Below are positions 15,194 through 23,834 of a DNA stretch of 64,000 nucleotides, piece by piece. The stretch's first letter is position 1; each line of letters begins with the position of its first letter. Position numbers and translations under genes: made by a program. Below the pieces are notes generated by a model that was given only the letters and a program-made list of their open reading frames with translations, did no database searches and had not been told where the DNA came from. The stretch comes from Thalassobellus sediminis (lineage in GTDB: Bacteria > Bacteroidota > Bacteroidia > Flavobacteriales > Flavobacteriaceae): positions 124,001 through 188,000 of the forward strand of contig NZ_JBISCD010000038.1 in NCBI RefSeq assembly GCF_044386045.1. Reading direction: 5' to 3'.

Positions 15194-16018
15194 ATGACTA
15201 TAAATTGCAAAGGAAAACTTATTGATTTATCATCGCCAAAAGTAATGGGGATTTTAAACATTACACCCGATTCTTTTTTTGATGGCGACGCTCATAAAAA
15301 CGAAAAAGAAGTGCTACTTCATGTTGAAAAAATGCTGGACGAAGGTGCTACGTTTATCGATATAGGCGCATACAGTTCTAAACCAAATGCCGATCATGTT
15401 AGTGAAGCCGAAGAATTAAGCAGAATACTTCCTATTGTAAATTTAGTTTTAAAAACATTTCCTGAAACACTCATTTCTATTGACACCTTTAGAAGCAACG
15501 TTGTAAAACAATGTATTGATGCTGGTGCTTGCATGATTAACGATATTTCAGCTGGAAATTTAGATGAGAACATGTTGCAAACTATAGCAAACCTACATGT
15601 TCCATATATTATGATGCATATGCGTGGTACACCACAAAACATGCAAAAGCAAACTGATTATGATAATCTTGTAAAAGATATTCTATTTTATTTTTCTGAA
15701 AAAATAGCAGATGCTAGAGCATTAGGTATTGTTGATGTTATTATTGATCCTGGTTTTGGTTTTGCTAAAACATTAGAACAGAATTACGAACTACTCAATA
15801 AATTAGAACTTTTAAATATGATTGAAAAACCTTTATTGGTGGGTGTTTCAAGAAAATCTATGATTTATAAAAAGCTAGAAACCACAGCCAATGACGCTTT
15901 AAATGGCACATCGGTTTTAAACACCATTGCATTACAAAAAAACGCTTCTATTTTACGAGTTCATGATGTAAAAGAAGCTATGGAATGCATTAAATTAGTT
16001 GAATCGTTAAGGAATTAA
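15194..16018 (+). CDS. folP: Dihydropteroate synthase
   Basis: A 274-residue TIM-barrel enzyme joining p-aminobenzoate to dihydropterin pyrophosphate in folate synthesis; the target of sulfonamides. The signatures GILNITPDSFFDGD (loop 1), IDIGAYSSKP, DPGFGFAKT and GVSRKS are intact, so it should be functional and sulfonamide-sensitive. The 147-bp gap to the divergent DUF1599 gene is AT-rich with imperfect GTTTAAAGTTT repeats. It heads a probable folP - lipoprotein - cdaA transcription unit. Confidence 0.95.
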   Translation: MTINCKGKLIDLSSPKVMGILNITPDSFFDGDAHKNEKEVLLHVEKMLDEGATFIDIGAYSSKPNADHVSEAEELSRILPIVNLVLKTFPETLISIDTFRSNVVKQCIDAGACMINDISAGNLDENMLQTIANLHVPYIMMHMRGTPQNMQKQTDYDNLVKDILFYFSEKIADARALGIVDVIIDPGFGFAKTLEQNYELLNKLELLNMIEKPLLVGVSRKSMIYKKLETTANDALNGTSVLNTIALQKNASILRVHDVKEAMECIKLVESLRN

Positions 16019-16024
16019 GAAAGC

Positions 16025-16705
16025 ATGAGATATTATATTTTACTAATCACTACGTTATTTTTTTTTTCCTGCGGAAAAGGAAAAACGGTACAATTACCAG
16101 AAATAAGTCATTCTGAAATCTCAGAAATAAACGATGTTTCTGCTGCTTATTTGTTTTATGATGAAACTCAAAAAGACAGTGTAGAACTCAATAGAAAAAA
16201 TCTTATTAGCACAACTAATTGGTTGTTTAACGTTGATAAACGCTTAACTCTGAAACAAGCCATTCCGCATATTAAATTTTTACAGGAGAAAAAGCAAAAC
16301 TCCAGTCATAAAAATGAAAATTCTAAAAACTATTTTACTTGTAATGACACGAGTAAAAAGAATTTAGGATTTATTGAATTTACAGATGTTGTGTATCATA
16401 AAGAACCTGCTGGTGAATACTTTACCAAAATTTCAGATATTCCAAAGAATGTGAGACTCAGTATTACTTTCTCTAATAAAATTGAAATCATGGGGTTTAT
16501 GGAAGATTTAATAAATAAAACATCAACTAAAGACAATTTAATTAACGATTTAAAAGATTTATTCAGCAACAAAGAACAAGACGTTGAATTAATTTTAAAC
16601 TTTAGTGATAACTTGTCTTTTCAAGATTACATCACATATAAATCACTACTTTCAGAATTAGACATAGAGAATCTTACAATTATAAAAGACGAATTCATTT
16701 ATTAA
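16025..16705 (+). CDS. Conserved lipoprotein between folP and cdaA
   Basis: A 226-residue protein with a lipoprotein signal peptide (FFFSC, Cys16). The rest is polar and mixed alpha/beta, with no motif I recognise. The ending SFQDYITYKSLLSELDI is reminiscent of periplasmic TolR/ExbD-like folds, but this is weak. It begins 6 nt after folP and cdaA follows 35 nt later, so all three genes may be co-transcribed. Function unknown. Confidence 0.75.
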   Translation: MRYYILLITTLFFFSCGKGKTVQLPEISHSEISEINDVSAAYLFYDETQKDSVELNRKNLISTTNWLFNVDKRLTLKQAIPHIKFLQEKKQNSSHKNENSKNYFTCNDTSKKNLGFIEFTDVVYHKEPAGEYFTKISDIPKNVRLSITFSNKIEIMGFMEDLINKTSTKDNLINDLKDLFSNKEQDVELILNFSDNLSFQDYITYKSLLSELDIENLTIIKDEFIY

Positions 16706-16740
16706 CCCTTTTTTACTAAATTTACAAAAACCCATTACTA

Positions 16741-17526
16741 TTGGAAATTTTTAATGACCTTCTAAAATTTGATTTTATAGATTACGTAGATGTTTTTCTA
16801 GTAGCACTTCTACTCTACTACATCTACAAACTGGTAAAAGGCACGGTAGCCATCAATATTTTTATAGGTATTATTATTATTTATTTGGTTTGGAAACTTA
16901 CAGAGTTTCTAAATATGGAACTCCTCACGGGTATTTTTGGTGGTTTTATGAAAGTGGGAATTATAGCCTTAATTGTCGTCTTTCAACCAGAGATTCGTAA
17001 ATTCTTATTAATGGTAGGTTCTACCAACTTTAATAGGCGACGTAAATTTTTAAAGCAATTCAACTTTTTAAAAACAGAAACTAGCGACGGTACCGATGTA
17101 GATGCTGTTATTTCTGCTTGTAATAAAATGTCGATGTCTAAAACAGGAGCTTTAATTGTTTTTGAGCGCAATAATAATTTAGATTTTCTATCAGATTCTG
17201 GTGATGAAATGAATATTAAAGTTACCCAACCCATTATAGAAAGTATCTTTTTTAAGAACAGTCCGTTACACGATGGTGCGATTATAATTAATGATAATGT
17301 TGTTAAAGCAACCCGCGTTATTCTTCCTGTAAATAATGAAAAAAACATTCCGCAACGTTTTGGTTTACGCCATAGAGCTGCTATTGGTGTTACAGAAAAA
17401 ACAGATGCTTTAGCACTTGTAGTTAGTGAAGAAACAGGACATATTTCTTATTTTAAAGATGGTGAATTTGTGGTTTTTGAAGACACAAACGAACTAAACA
17501 CTATGATTAAAAAAGATTTAACTTAA
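16741..17526 (+). CDS. cdaA: Diadenylate cyclase CdaA (c-di-AMP synthase)
   Basis: A 261-residue membrane enzyme with three N-terminal transmembrane helices (about 12-90), a short linker and a DAC domain. The two catalytic motifs are intact: DGA (178-180, in LHDGAIIIND) and RHR (210-212, in GLRHRAAIG). It condenses two ATP to cyclic di-AMP, a regulator of osmotic and envelope homeostasis. The start is TTG at 16741; the nearby ATG at 16753 is out of frame. The usual partner genes of Firmicutes (cdaR, glmM) are not adjacent. Confidence 0.93.
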   Translation: MEIFNDLLKFDFIDYVDVFLVALLLYYIYKLVKGTVAINIFIGIIIIYLVWKLTEFLNMELLTGIFGGFMKVGIIALIVVFQPEIRKFLLMVGSTNFNRRRKFLKQFNFLKTETSDGTDVDAVISACNKMSMSKTGALIVFERNNNLDFLSDSGDEMNIKVTQPIIESIFFKNSPLHDGAIIINDNVVKATRVILPVNNEKNIPQRFGLRHRAAIGVTEKTDALALVVSEETGHISYFKDGEFVVFEDTNELNTMIKKDLT

Positions 17527-19289
17527 ACACCTTCCTCCTGTAAAAACTGTACTTCGTACAAGTTTTTATAATAACCATCTTTCTTTTTAAGTAATTCGTT
17601 GTGAGTACCTTGTTCTACAATCTCACCAGCATCCATTACTATTATTTTATCGGCTTTTTTAATGGTTGTTAGTCGATGTGCAATCACAATAGAGGTTCTG
17701 CCATTGGTTATTTTATCGGTTGCATTTTGAATCAATTGTTCCGAATACGAATCTACCGAAGAGGTCGCTTCATCCAACACCAAAATACTCGGGTTTGTAA
17801 CATACGCACGTAAAAACGAAATTAATTGTCGCTGACCAGAAGATAACATCACACCACGTTCTTTCACGTTATAATGATAGCCATCAGGCAGACTCATAAT
17901 AAAATCATGAATACCAATATCCTTGGCAGCTTGTTTAACTGTTTCCTCGGTTATATCAGGATTATTAAGTGTAATATTATTTAAAATAGTATCAGCAAAC
18001 AAAAACACATCTTGTAAAACAACCGCAATTTGAGTGCGTAATGATGCTAATGTTACCTCTTTAATATTAATACCATCAACCGAAATTACACCATCTTTAA
18101 TTTCATAAAAACGATTCAATAAATTAATAATGGTCGATTTTCCCGCACCAGTAGCACCAACAATAGCAACCGTATCACCAGCATTTACATCAAACGAAAT
18201 GCCTTTTAAAACTTCTTCATCTTCCACATAACTAAAACGAACGGTATCAAATTTTAAATCGCCTTTAAAATGTTCAGCAACATAAGTGCCATTATCATCA
18301 ATTTGCGATGTGGTATCTATCACTTTAAACACTCTATTAGCAGCAACCATACCCATTTGAAGTGTATTAAACTTATCGGCTATTTGCCTTAATGGTCTAA
18401 ACAACATAGGAATAAACATAATAAACAAGATTAAAACCCCTAGAGTAATTGTGCCTTCTAAAACCACATTTAATCCACCATACCAAGCCACTAAACCAAT
18501 AGTAACAGATGATGACAAATCAGCTAAAGGAAAGAATATTGAGTTATACCAAATTGTTTTTAACCAGCCTTTTTTATGACGTTCGTTAATAGTTTTAAAA
18601 GCCTTGTATTCTGTTTTTTCACGCGTAAACAGTTGTAATATTTTCATGCCCGTAATACGCTCTTGCACAAAAGAATTTAAATTAGACACTTCATTACGAA
18701 CTTCTTCAAAAGCACGTTTCATATACTTTTGAAAAATTCGTGTGGCATAAAGTAACACAGGAAGCATAAAAAAGACAATCAAGCTCAATTTCAAATTCGT
18801 GTAAACCATAACACCAAAAACAACAGCCATGGTTAACAAGTCTCTTACAATCATAAACAAACCTTGTCCAAAAATATCGGCAATACGCTCCATATCGGTT
18901 ACGGCTCTGGTAATTAAAACACCTACCGACGAATTATCGTAATACTTCATTTTAAATTTAAGCAAATGGTCGAACAGTTTTACACGTACATCTTTTACCA
19001 AATTCTGACCTAACCAAGTGGCGTAATAAATAAACAACAACTGAAATACTGTTTGTAAAACCAAAACAGCAATCATAATCATTATGTAAAATAAAAAATC
19101 TTTAGGCTCTTTTTTAGCAATACTTTCATCAATGGCATATTGAGTAATCTTAGGAGTTGTTACGCTAAATACAGCAAGCGCAATTACTAATATAACTAAA
19201 CCGAAAAACACACCTTTATAAGGTTTAATATATTCAAAAAGACGCTTAAATAGCTTAACGTCAAATATGCTTTCCTTTTCTTTAGTCAT
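17523..19289 (-). CDS. MsbA/MDR-type ABC exporter (fused membrane and ATPase domains)
   Basis: A 588-residue half-transporter with a six-helix exporter domain (about 20-320) and an ATPase domain (about 345-580). The ATPase carries Walker A GATGAGKST, signature LSSGQRQL, Walker B ILVLDEATSS and the H-loop IAHRL. As a homodimer it would flip lipids or export a hydrophobic substrate. Candidates include lipid A-core (MsbA) or drugs, but the substrate cannot be decided. It overlaps cdaA at the 3' ends by 4 nt (convergent) and shares its first base with the end of truA. Confidence 0.9.
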   Translation of the reverse strand: MTKEKESIFDVKLFKRLFEYIKPYKGVFFGLVILVIALAVFSVTTPKITQYAIDESIAKKEPKDFLFYIMIMIAVLVLQTVFQLLFIYYATWLGQNLVKDVRVKLFDHLLKFKMKYYDNSSVGVLITRAVTDMERIADIFGQGLFMIVRDLLTMAVVFGVMVYTNLKLSLIVFFMLPVLLYATRIFQKYMKRAFEEVRNEVSNLNSFVQERITGMKILQLFTREKTEYKAFKTINERHKKGWLKTIWYNSIFFPLADLSSSVTIGLVAWYGGLNVVLEGTITLGVLILFIMFIPMLFRPLRQIADKFNTLQMGMVAANRVFKVIDTTSQIDDNGTYVAEHFKGDLKFDTVRFSYVEDEEVLKGISFDVNAGDTVAIVGATGAGKSTIINLLNRFYEIKDGVISVDGINIKEVTLASLRTQIAVVLQDVFLFADTILNNITLNNPDITEETVKQAAKDIGIHDFIMSLPDGYHYNVKERGVMLSSGQRQLISFLRAYVTNPSILVLDEATSSVDSYSEQLIQNATDKITNGRTSIVIAHRLTTIKKADKIIVMDAGEIVEQGTHNELLKKKDGYYKNLYEVQFLQEEGV

Positions 19290-20032
19290 TATATTTTTAT
19301 ATCCTTTGGGTATTCAACTTCAGTTAAATATAAAGCATGTGCAGGCACCGAAAACCCAGCTTCACACCTGTTTTTAGATTGTATAATAGTGTGCAAATCA
19401 CGCACTTCTATTTTACCTAAACCAACATTAATCATCGTACCAACAATAGCTCGCACCATATTACGTAAAAATCGGTTTGCTTTAATGGTAAACAGAAGTT
19501 CGCCATCAACCACAACCCACTCCGCTTTCATAATATCACAAAAGTATGTTTTAACATCGGTATTACTTTTCGAAAAGCATTGAAAATCTTTATACTCAAA
19601 TAGAATCTCTGTAGCAGCTTTCATTTTATCAATATTTAAAGCCTGCTTTACGTAAAGCGCATCATTAACCGAAAACACATTCTTTTTTAAGGTTACACGG
19701 TATAAATACGTTCTGCTCACAGCATCAAAACGCGTATGTGCATCATCTTTTACTTTAAATACATCCTGAATAGCAATATCTTTAGGCAAAAAAGAATTCA
19801 GTTTAAAAACTAAATTGGTAGCATCAAAATTGCCATCATAATCAAAATGTGCAAACATTTGTTTCGCATGCACACCAGTATCAGTTCTACCTGCGCCCAT
19901 AATAGCAATAGGCTGTTTTAACAACATAGACAATGCTTTTTCTAAAACCTCTTGTACCGAAATAGCATCGGGTTGATTTTGCCAACCATGATACGCACTA
20001 CCACTATAAGAAAGTTCTATAAAATATCGCAA
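19289..20032 (-). CDS. truA: tRNA pseudouridine(38-40) synthase
   Basis: A 247-residue TruA that isomerises uridines 38, 39 and 40 in the anticodon stem-loop of tRNAs. The catalytic aspartate lies in GAGRTDTGVHA, followed by the family motifs SRTYLYR and FLRNMVRAIVG. Length is standard. It abuts the ABC exporter gene on the same strand. Confidence 0.95.
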   Translation of the reverse strand: MRYFIELSYSGSAYHGWQNQPDAISVQEVLEKALSMLLKQPIAIMGAGRTDTGVHAKQMFAHFDYDGNFDATNLVFKLNSFLPKDIAIQDVFKVKDDAHTRFDAVSRTYLYRVTLKKNVFSVNDALYVKQALNIDKMKAATEILFEYKDFQCFSKSNTDVKTYFCDIMKAEWVVVDGELLFTIKANRFLRNMVRAIVGTMINVGLGKIEVRDLHTIIQSKNRCEAGFSVPAHALYLTEVEYPKDIKI

Positions 20033-20120
20033 AAGCTCTACTAATTTTGTTGAAGCACAAATATAGATAGTTTTGTGCTTCCTATAAAACCTCGCATCTT
20101 AATTATATATTAAAAATGTG

Positions 20121-20225
20121 TTTTGGGCGTTACCTTTATCCTGAATTTAGTTCAGGTTAAAGGTCGGGCTTTACGCTATATCTTTTGCGAAAAAGCAAAA
20201 GGATGCCGCTGCAATCCCTAACGCG
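20121..20225 (+). repeat. Dispersed two-hairpin repeat, copy B
   Basis: This copy runs from TTTTGGGCGTTACC to GCAATCCCTAACGCG. Hairpin 1 has arms built on CCTGAA/TTCAGG, then comes the conserved linker GGTCGGGCTTTACGC, then hairpin 2 CTTTTGC-GAAAAA-GCAAAAG. It lies between truA and the attC-like hairpin after the dGTPase gene. A short open frame across it is an artefact of the repeat. Confidence 0.75.
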
Positions 20226-20268
20226 AGTGTTTGATGTGCTTTGTTTTTAGCTGTCTTTGAAGTGGTTC

Positions 20269-20404
20269 GTTTAACGGTTAGTATATGAAAAGTAGCGGAT
20301 TTTTTGCACTTTCTTTTCGGATTATAACTGACCTTTATATAATTATCTATTATTCGTTTAAGCACCAAAAACCGCTGTTTTTTTTATATACATTGTTGGC
20401 AACA
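20269..20404 (-). other. attC-like imperfect hairpin downstream of the dGTPase gene
   Basis: On the minus strand it begins with TGTTGCCAAC (complement of 20395-20404) and ends with GTTAAAC (complement of 20269-20275), about 136 nt. Inside, AGCGG (20294-20298) pairs with CCGCT (20372-20376), with flanking T/A runs and TATAT/ATATA stretches pairing imperfectly with bulges. Size, imperfect palindromy and an outer R''/R' pair are traits of integron attC sites. The complement GTTGGCAACA lies at the other end of the gene (21638-21647), as expected if cassette recombination split the R' site. No integrase is in the window. Confidence 0.5.
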
Positions 20405-20412
20405 GTATTATA

Positions 20413-21624
20413 TTATTTAAAATAGAGTCCTTTCTTTTCTAATTTACCAAAATATTTTTCATATTGTTGAATAGCATAGATATCCATCATACCCCCTATA
20501 TAATCTAAAACATTTCTATCCCAATTTTCTGGAAATCTATAGTTTGCAGGTAATAACTTCATATCTTTATTATAGTCTTTGTCTGTATAAAGTCCAAATA
20601 ATCGGGTTAATACATGTTTACCTAATTGTTCATATTCAATTATATCAGATTGTCTTTGAATTGTTTTAAAAGTTAATTTTTTTAATCCATTTGATAGTTT
20701 TTCTAAGCTCTTATATCCTAAAATATTTTCAGAAGTTAGCCCTACATCATTAATTAAAGTTGTAGCTAAAATTGAACTTAGTTCTTTTCTAAATAACATG
20801 GCGTATTCTTCTGATGTTCCATAAGTTTCAGATTTTGATGCAAATGATTTGGCTTTTTCGACTATTTTGGTCAAAATTTCAGATACATCATTATATTTTT
20901 CATTTATATTAAATTCATGTAAAAGTTCATCAATATTAAAGTACTTTAGTTTTAGTGAGTCTTCTAAATCGTGAACTGCATAAGCTATTTCATCTGCAAT
21001 ATCCATTATTTCACAATCAATTGTTTTATGGTTAATATTGTACTCTTTTAACCAGCTTTTGACTAAATCATAATCATTGTCATATAGAAATTTTTTATTT
21101 GTTATCTTTTCACTTTCTTTTTGTTTTTTTAAATATTTGACTGTTCCAAGCATTGTTCTTAAAGTCAAATTTAGACCATTAAAGTCATGATGGCGTTCCT
21201 CAACTGTTCGCAGTATTCTAAATGTTTGAGCATTTCCCTCATAACTTTCTTGAGAACAATTTCCTAAGAATATCTCTCCAGCATGACCAAAAGGTGGATT
21301 ACCAATATCGTGTGCAAGAGAACAAACTTGAACAGTTTGAGTATCCTTTAATCTAAGCTTTTTTGCAATTGTTTTTGCAATTTGTGAAACTTCTAGACTA
21401 TGAGTTAATCGATTACGATAAAAAACTTGGCTTTTAGGTACTAGCAACTGCATTTTACCTTGAAGCCTTCTAGCTGAAGATGAATATAAAACTCTTGAAA
21501 AATCAATGTCAGAATGACTTCTATAATAATAAGTGTTTCCTTTATAATCTTTATCAACTCTTATTTTACTAACTAATTCTAATTCAGCTTCTTTTTCTTT
21601 AATATAATCTTTTTCCTCTTTCAT
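20413..21624 (-). CDS. dGTPase-like dNTP triphosphohydrolase (HD domain)
   Basis: A 403-residue protein of the Dgt family, which hydrolyses dGTP or other dNTPs to nucleoside and triphosphate. The diagnostic ARRLQGKMQL (51-60) is followed by RLTHSLEVSQIA (metal His75) and CSLAHDIGNPPFGHAGE (His105, Asp106); later DIADEIAYAVHDLED completes the HD site. The gene stands alone, flanked by complementary GTTGGCAACA sites and dispersed repeats. That suggests acquisition as a single-gene cassette. dGTPases of this family are known anti-phage effectors that drain dGTP; a defence role here is inference. Confidence 0.9.
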   Translation of the reverse strand: MKEEKDYIKEKEAELELVSKIRVDKDYKGNTYYYRSHSDIDFSRVLYSSSARRLQGKMQLLVPKSQVFYRNRLTHSLEVSQIAKTIAKKLRLKDTQTVQVCSLAHDIGNPPFGHAGEIFLGNCSQESYEGNAQTFRILRTVEERHHDFNGLNLTLRTMLGTVKYLKKQKESEKITNKKFLYDNDYDLVKSWLKEYNINHKTIDCEIMDIADEIAYAVHDLEDSLKLKYFNIDELLHEFNINEKYNDVSEILTKIVEKAKSFASKSETYGTSEEYAMLFRKELSSILATTLINDVGLTSENILGYKSLEKLSNGLKKLTFKTIQRQSDIIEYEQLGKHVLTRLFGLYTDKDYNKDMKLLPANYRFPENWDRNVLDYIGGMMDIYAIQQYEKYFGKLEKKGLYFK

Positions 21625-21637
21625 TTTTTTTATTTAT

Positions 21638-21682
21638 TGTTGCCAACGACGTTGATATGAAACCGCTTTAATGTTTTATATC
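21638..21682 (-). other. 5' cassette boundary and hairpin upstream of the dGTPase gene
   Basis: On the minus strand GTTGGCAACA (21647-21638) lies 14 nt before the dGTPase start and is the exact reverse complement of TGTTGCCAAC after the gene. Just outside it TGATAT-G-AAAC (21652-21662) pairs with GTTT-T-ATATCA (21672-21682), each arm carrying one unpaired base. This resembles the right half of a short attC from a preceding element. Confidence 0.4.
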
Positions 21683-21803
21683 ATACGATAAACGAATTTA
21701 GCTAAAATTTCCGACAAAGACAATGTAAAAATCTTAATCATCTCTTCTCCTCTTTTAAAACAATTATATATAACTTTACCAACATACATTCTAGTTACCA
21801 TTC

Positions 21804-22310
21804 ATGAAAAAAATATTACTCCTCTCAGACACGCATAGCTATATAGATAATGATATTTTAAAATATGTAAAACAAGCTGATGAAGTATGGCATGCAGGAG
21901 ATATTGGCGATTTAAAAGTGACAGATGCCATAAAAAAACTAAAACCTTTACGCGGTGTTTATGGTAATATTGATGATGCACAAGTACGTTTAGAATTCCC
22001 AGAACACAATCGGTTTATGTGTGAAGATGTTGATGTTTGGATAACGCACATTGGTGGCTATCCGCCAAAATACAACGGCAGAGTTATTGAGGCTTTAAAA
22101 CAAAACCCACCTAGACTTTTTATTTGTGGGCATTCGCATATTTTAAAAGTTATGCCCGATAAGAAATTACATGTATTGCACATGAATCCGGGTGCGGTTG
22201 GAAAACACGGATTTCATAAAACCAGAACCATGTTACGCTTTACTATTGATGGTAAAAAAATTGACAATTTGGAGGTTATTGAATTTCCGGTGAGGCATCC
22301 ACAAAAATAG
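21804..22310 (+). CDS. YfcE-type metallophosphoesterase
   Basis: A 168-residue calcineurin-like phosphoesterase. The metal-ligand motifs occur in order: LLSDTHSYID (Asp-x-His), WHAGDIGD (Gly-Asp), RGVYGNIDD (Gly-Asn) and ICGHSHILK (Gly-His-x-His). The short length and motif spacing match the YfcE/MJ0936 subfamily of phosphodiesterases, whose natural substrates are unclear. It is monocistronic, with its own upstream region shared divergently with the dGTPase cassette. Confidence 0.88.
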   Translation: MKKILLLSDTHSYIDNDILKYVKQADEVWHAGDIGDLKVTDAIKKLKPLRGVYGNIDDAQVRLEFPEHNRFMCEDVDVWITHIGGYPPKYNGRVIEALKQNPPRLFICGHSHILKVMPDKKLHVLHMNPGAVGKHGFHKTRTMLRFTIDGKKIDNLEVIEFPVRHPQK

Positions 22311-22379
22311 CCCTTCCTAATTACTTTATAACACATATTAGTTAACAATCATATTTTAAACAATTTTAATACAAGAACG

Positions 22380-22462
22380 ATGTCATTCCGAACGAGGTTC
22401 GAGGAGGAATCCCATCCTTATGAGATGTCTCGTCGCTCTTACTTCGCTCTGTCGACATGACA
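22380..22462. repeat. Intergenic repeat-like segment (TGTCATTCCGAACG type)
   Basis: It begins ATGTCATTCCGAACG and ends GTCGACATGACA, so the outer bases TGTCAT and ATGACA are inverted. The inner part carries GAGGTTCGAGGAGG and GAGATGTCTCG. It resembles a repeat class common between Bacteroidota genes. It is the only copy I see in the window, and with copy C of the two-hairpin repeat it fills the 408-bp gap before the FKBP gene. I see no gene in that gap. Confidence 0.5.
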
Positions 22463-22527
22463 AAACACTATTTATCATTAAAATTCACTTAGAACTTACC
22501 TTAGTTACTAATTTTAGCACACTTGCC

Positions 22528-22640
22528 CGCGTTAGGGATTGCAGTGGTTAGCTTTTGGCGAGCGGACGCTTCGAGCCAAAACTATGAACGAAAAGCCCGA
22601 CCTGTTCCTGAACTAAATTCAGGATAAAAGGTAACGCTAA
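22528..22640 (-). repeat. Dispersed two-hairpin repeat, copy C
   Basis: This copy runs from CGCGTTAGGGATTGCAG to AAAGGTAACGC. Hairpin 2 has arms GCTTTTGGC/GAGCCAAAAC with a GC-rich loop. The linker AAAGCCCGACC is conserved, and hairpin 1 has arms CCTGAA/TTCAGG as in copy B. Opposite orientation to copies B and D. Confidence 0.75.
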
Positions 22641-22718
22641 AAACCCTAAAAAAGCACCAAGACTTCTATAGATTAACCGTAGATTTGCAGCGATTTAAAA
22701 ACAGTAAACATATTATTT

Positions 22719-23147
22719 ATGAGTCAAGTAAAAGAAAATGATACGGTAAAAGTACATTACACAGGAAAATTAAGCAATGGACAAGTTTTTGACAGCTCGT
22801 TAGAAAGAGAGCCTTTAGAAATTACATTAGGTCAAGGTGCACTTATTCCTGGTTTTGAAAAAGGTATTATTGATATGAAAGTAAACGAAAAGAAAACAAT
22901 CAATATTCCTGTTGAAGAAGCTTATGGCGATGTACGACAAGAGTTGTTTTACGAAGTAAAGAAAGAACAACTTCCGCAAGATATGGCTCCTGAAGTAGGT
23001 ATGGGTCTAGCATCTAAAGATGAACAAGGTAGAGAAACACAATTTCGTGTGGCTGAAGTTAAAGAAGATCATATTATTGTTGATGCTAATCACCCTTTAG
23101 CAGGACATGAATTAATATTCGATTTAGAAGTTATTGAAATAAAATAA
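22719..23147 (+). CDS. FKBP-type peptidyl-prolyl isomerase (SlyD-like)
   Basis: A 142-residue cytosolic protein with the split FKBP domain and insert-in-flap arrangement of SlyD. The FKBP half starts VKVHYTGKLSNGQVFDSS, LIPGFEKGIIDM is the active-site strand and helix, an insert domain (about 72-128) follows, and HPLAGHELIFDLEVIEI returns to the FKBP fold. It catalyses prolyl cis/trans isomerisation and acts as a folding chaperone. It lacks the metal-binding His/Cys-rich tail of E. coli SlyD. Confidence 0.9.
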   Translation: MSQVKENDTVKVHYTGKLSNGQVFDSSLEREPLEITLGQGALIPGFEKGIIDMKVNEKKTINIPVEEAYGDVRQELFYEVKKEQLPQDMAPEVGMGLASKDEQGRETQFRVAEVKEDHIIVDANHPLAGHELIFDLEVIEIK

Positions 23148-23168
23148 TAATTTATTTTATAGTATATA

Positions 23169-23201
23169 AAAAAACCCAAAGTTTTCACTTTGGGTTTTTT
23201 T
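23169..23201. terminator. Bidirectional terminator
   Basis: AAAAACCCAAAG and CTTTGGGTTTTT pair around TTTTCA, with A-runs on the left and T-runs on the right. It lies between the FKBP gene and the convergent DUF4293 gene and can serve both. Confidence 0.85.
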
Positions 23202-23228
23202 CGCACTAATACTACTAAGATGTTAGGT

Positions 23229-23639
23229 TTATCGTAATCGATCTACAGATTTTACAAGATCTTCATCCTTCTTAATGGCTTTATTGGCTAAAACCAAAAA
23301 CACGATAGAAATAATAGGAAGAAACATCCCAATACCTTTCTCAGAAACCGCCGTCTCTCCAGATATATTTAGAGATTGATATACAAAAAATCCTAGTAAA
23401 AAAAAGTTTAATATGATGTTAAGACGCCCCAACATAAATTGAGACTTCCTGTTTTTGTACTTAAATATAGTAATGATTGCTAATAATGCCGATGCTAAAA
23501 AAGCAACAAATACATAATTAACATCCATAGCAAATACTTTAAATTGGTCTGTTGTAGACCATAAATCAAACACAAAAATTAACCCCGCAGAAACTCCTGC
23601 AGCGATTAATAGATATATGGTTTGAATACGTTGTAGCAT
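23229..23639 (-). CDS. DUF4293 membrane protein
   Basis: A 136-residue protein with four predicted transmembrane helices (about 5-25, 37-58, 72-92 and 103-122). It starts with the DUF4293 hallmark MLQRIQTIYLLIAAG and ends with a charged cytosolic tail. The family is confined to Bacteroidota and stands next to rho in many flavobacterial genomes, as here (divergent, about 195 bp apart). Function unknown. Confidence 0.85.
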   Translation of the reverse strand: MLQRIQTIYLLIAAGVSAGLIFVFDLWSTTDQFKVFAMDVNYVFVAFLASALLAIITIFKYKNRKSQFMLGRLNIILNFFLLGFFVYQSLNISGETAVSEKGIGMFLPIISIVFLVLANKAIKKDEDLVKSVDRLR

Positions 23640-23834
23640 AAATTTTAAAAACTAGATGGCAAAAATAGTAGTTTCTTTTTTAAAATTAATACTAAAAATT
23701 AAAATAAAGTTGTATAATTGCATTATAAATCCTCAATAACCGCATTAACAGGTTATTAATTCTTCAGAATAAAATCATTATTTTCAGAATAACTCAAAAT
23801 TTATTATTCAAATAAATATCACATATAAGCATCA

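Noticed and set aside
20171..20368. 65-codon open frame on the minus strand
   Set aside because: Its C-terminal third is translation of the dispersed repeat and the rest covers the attC-like hairpin; no ribosome site.
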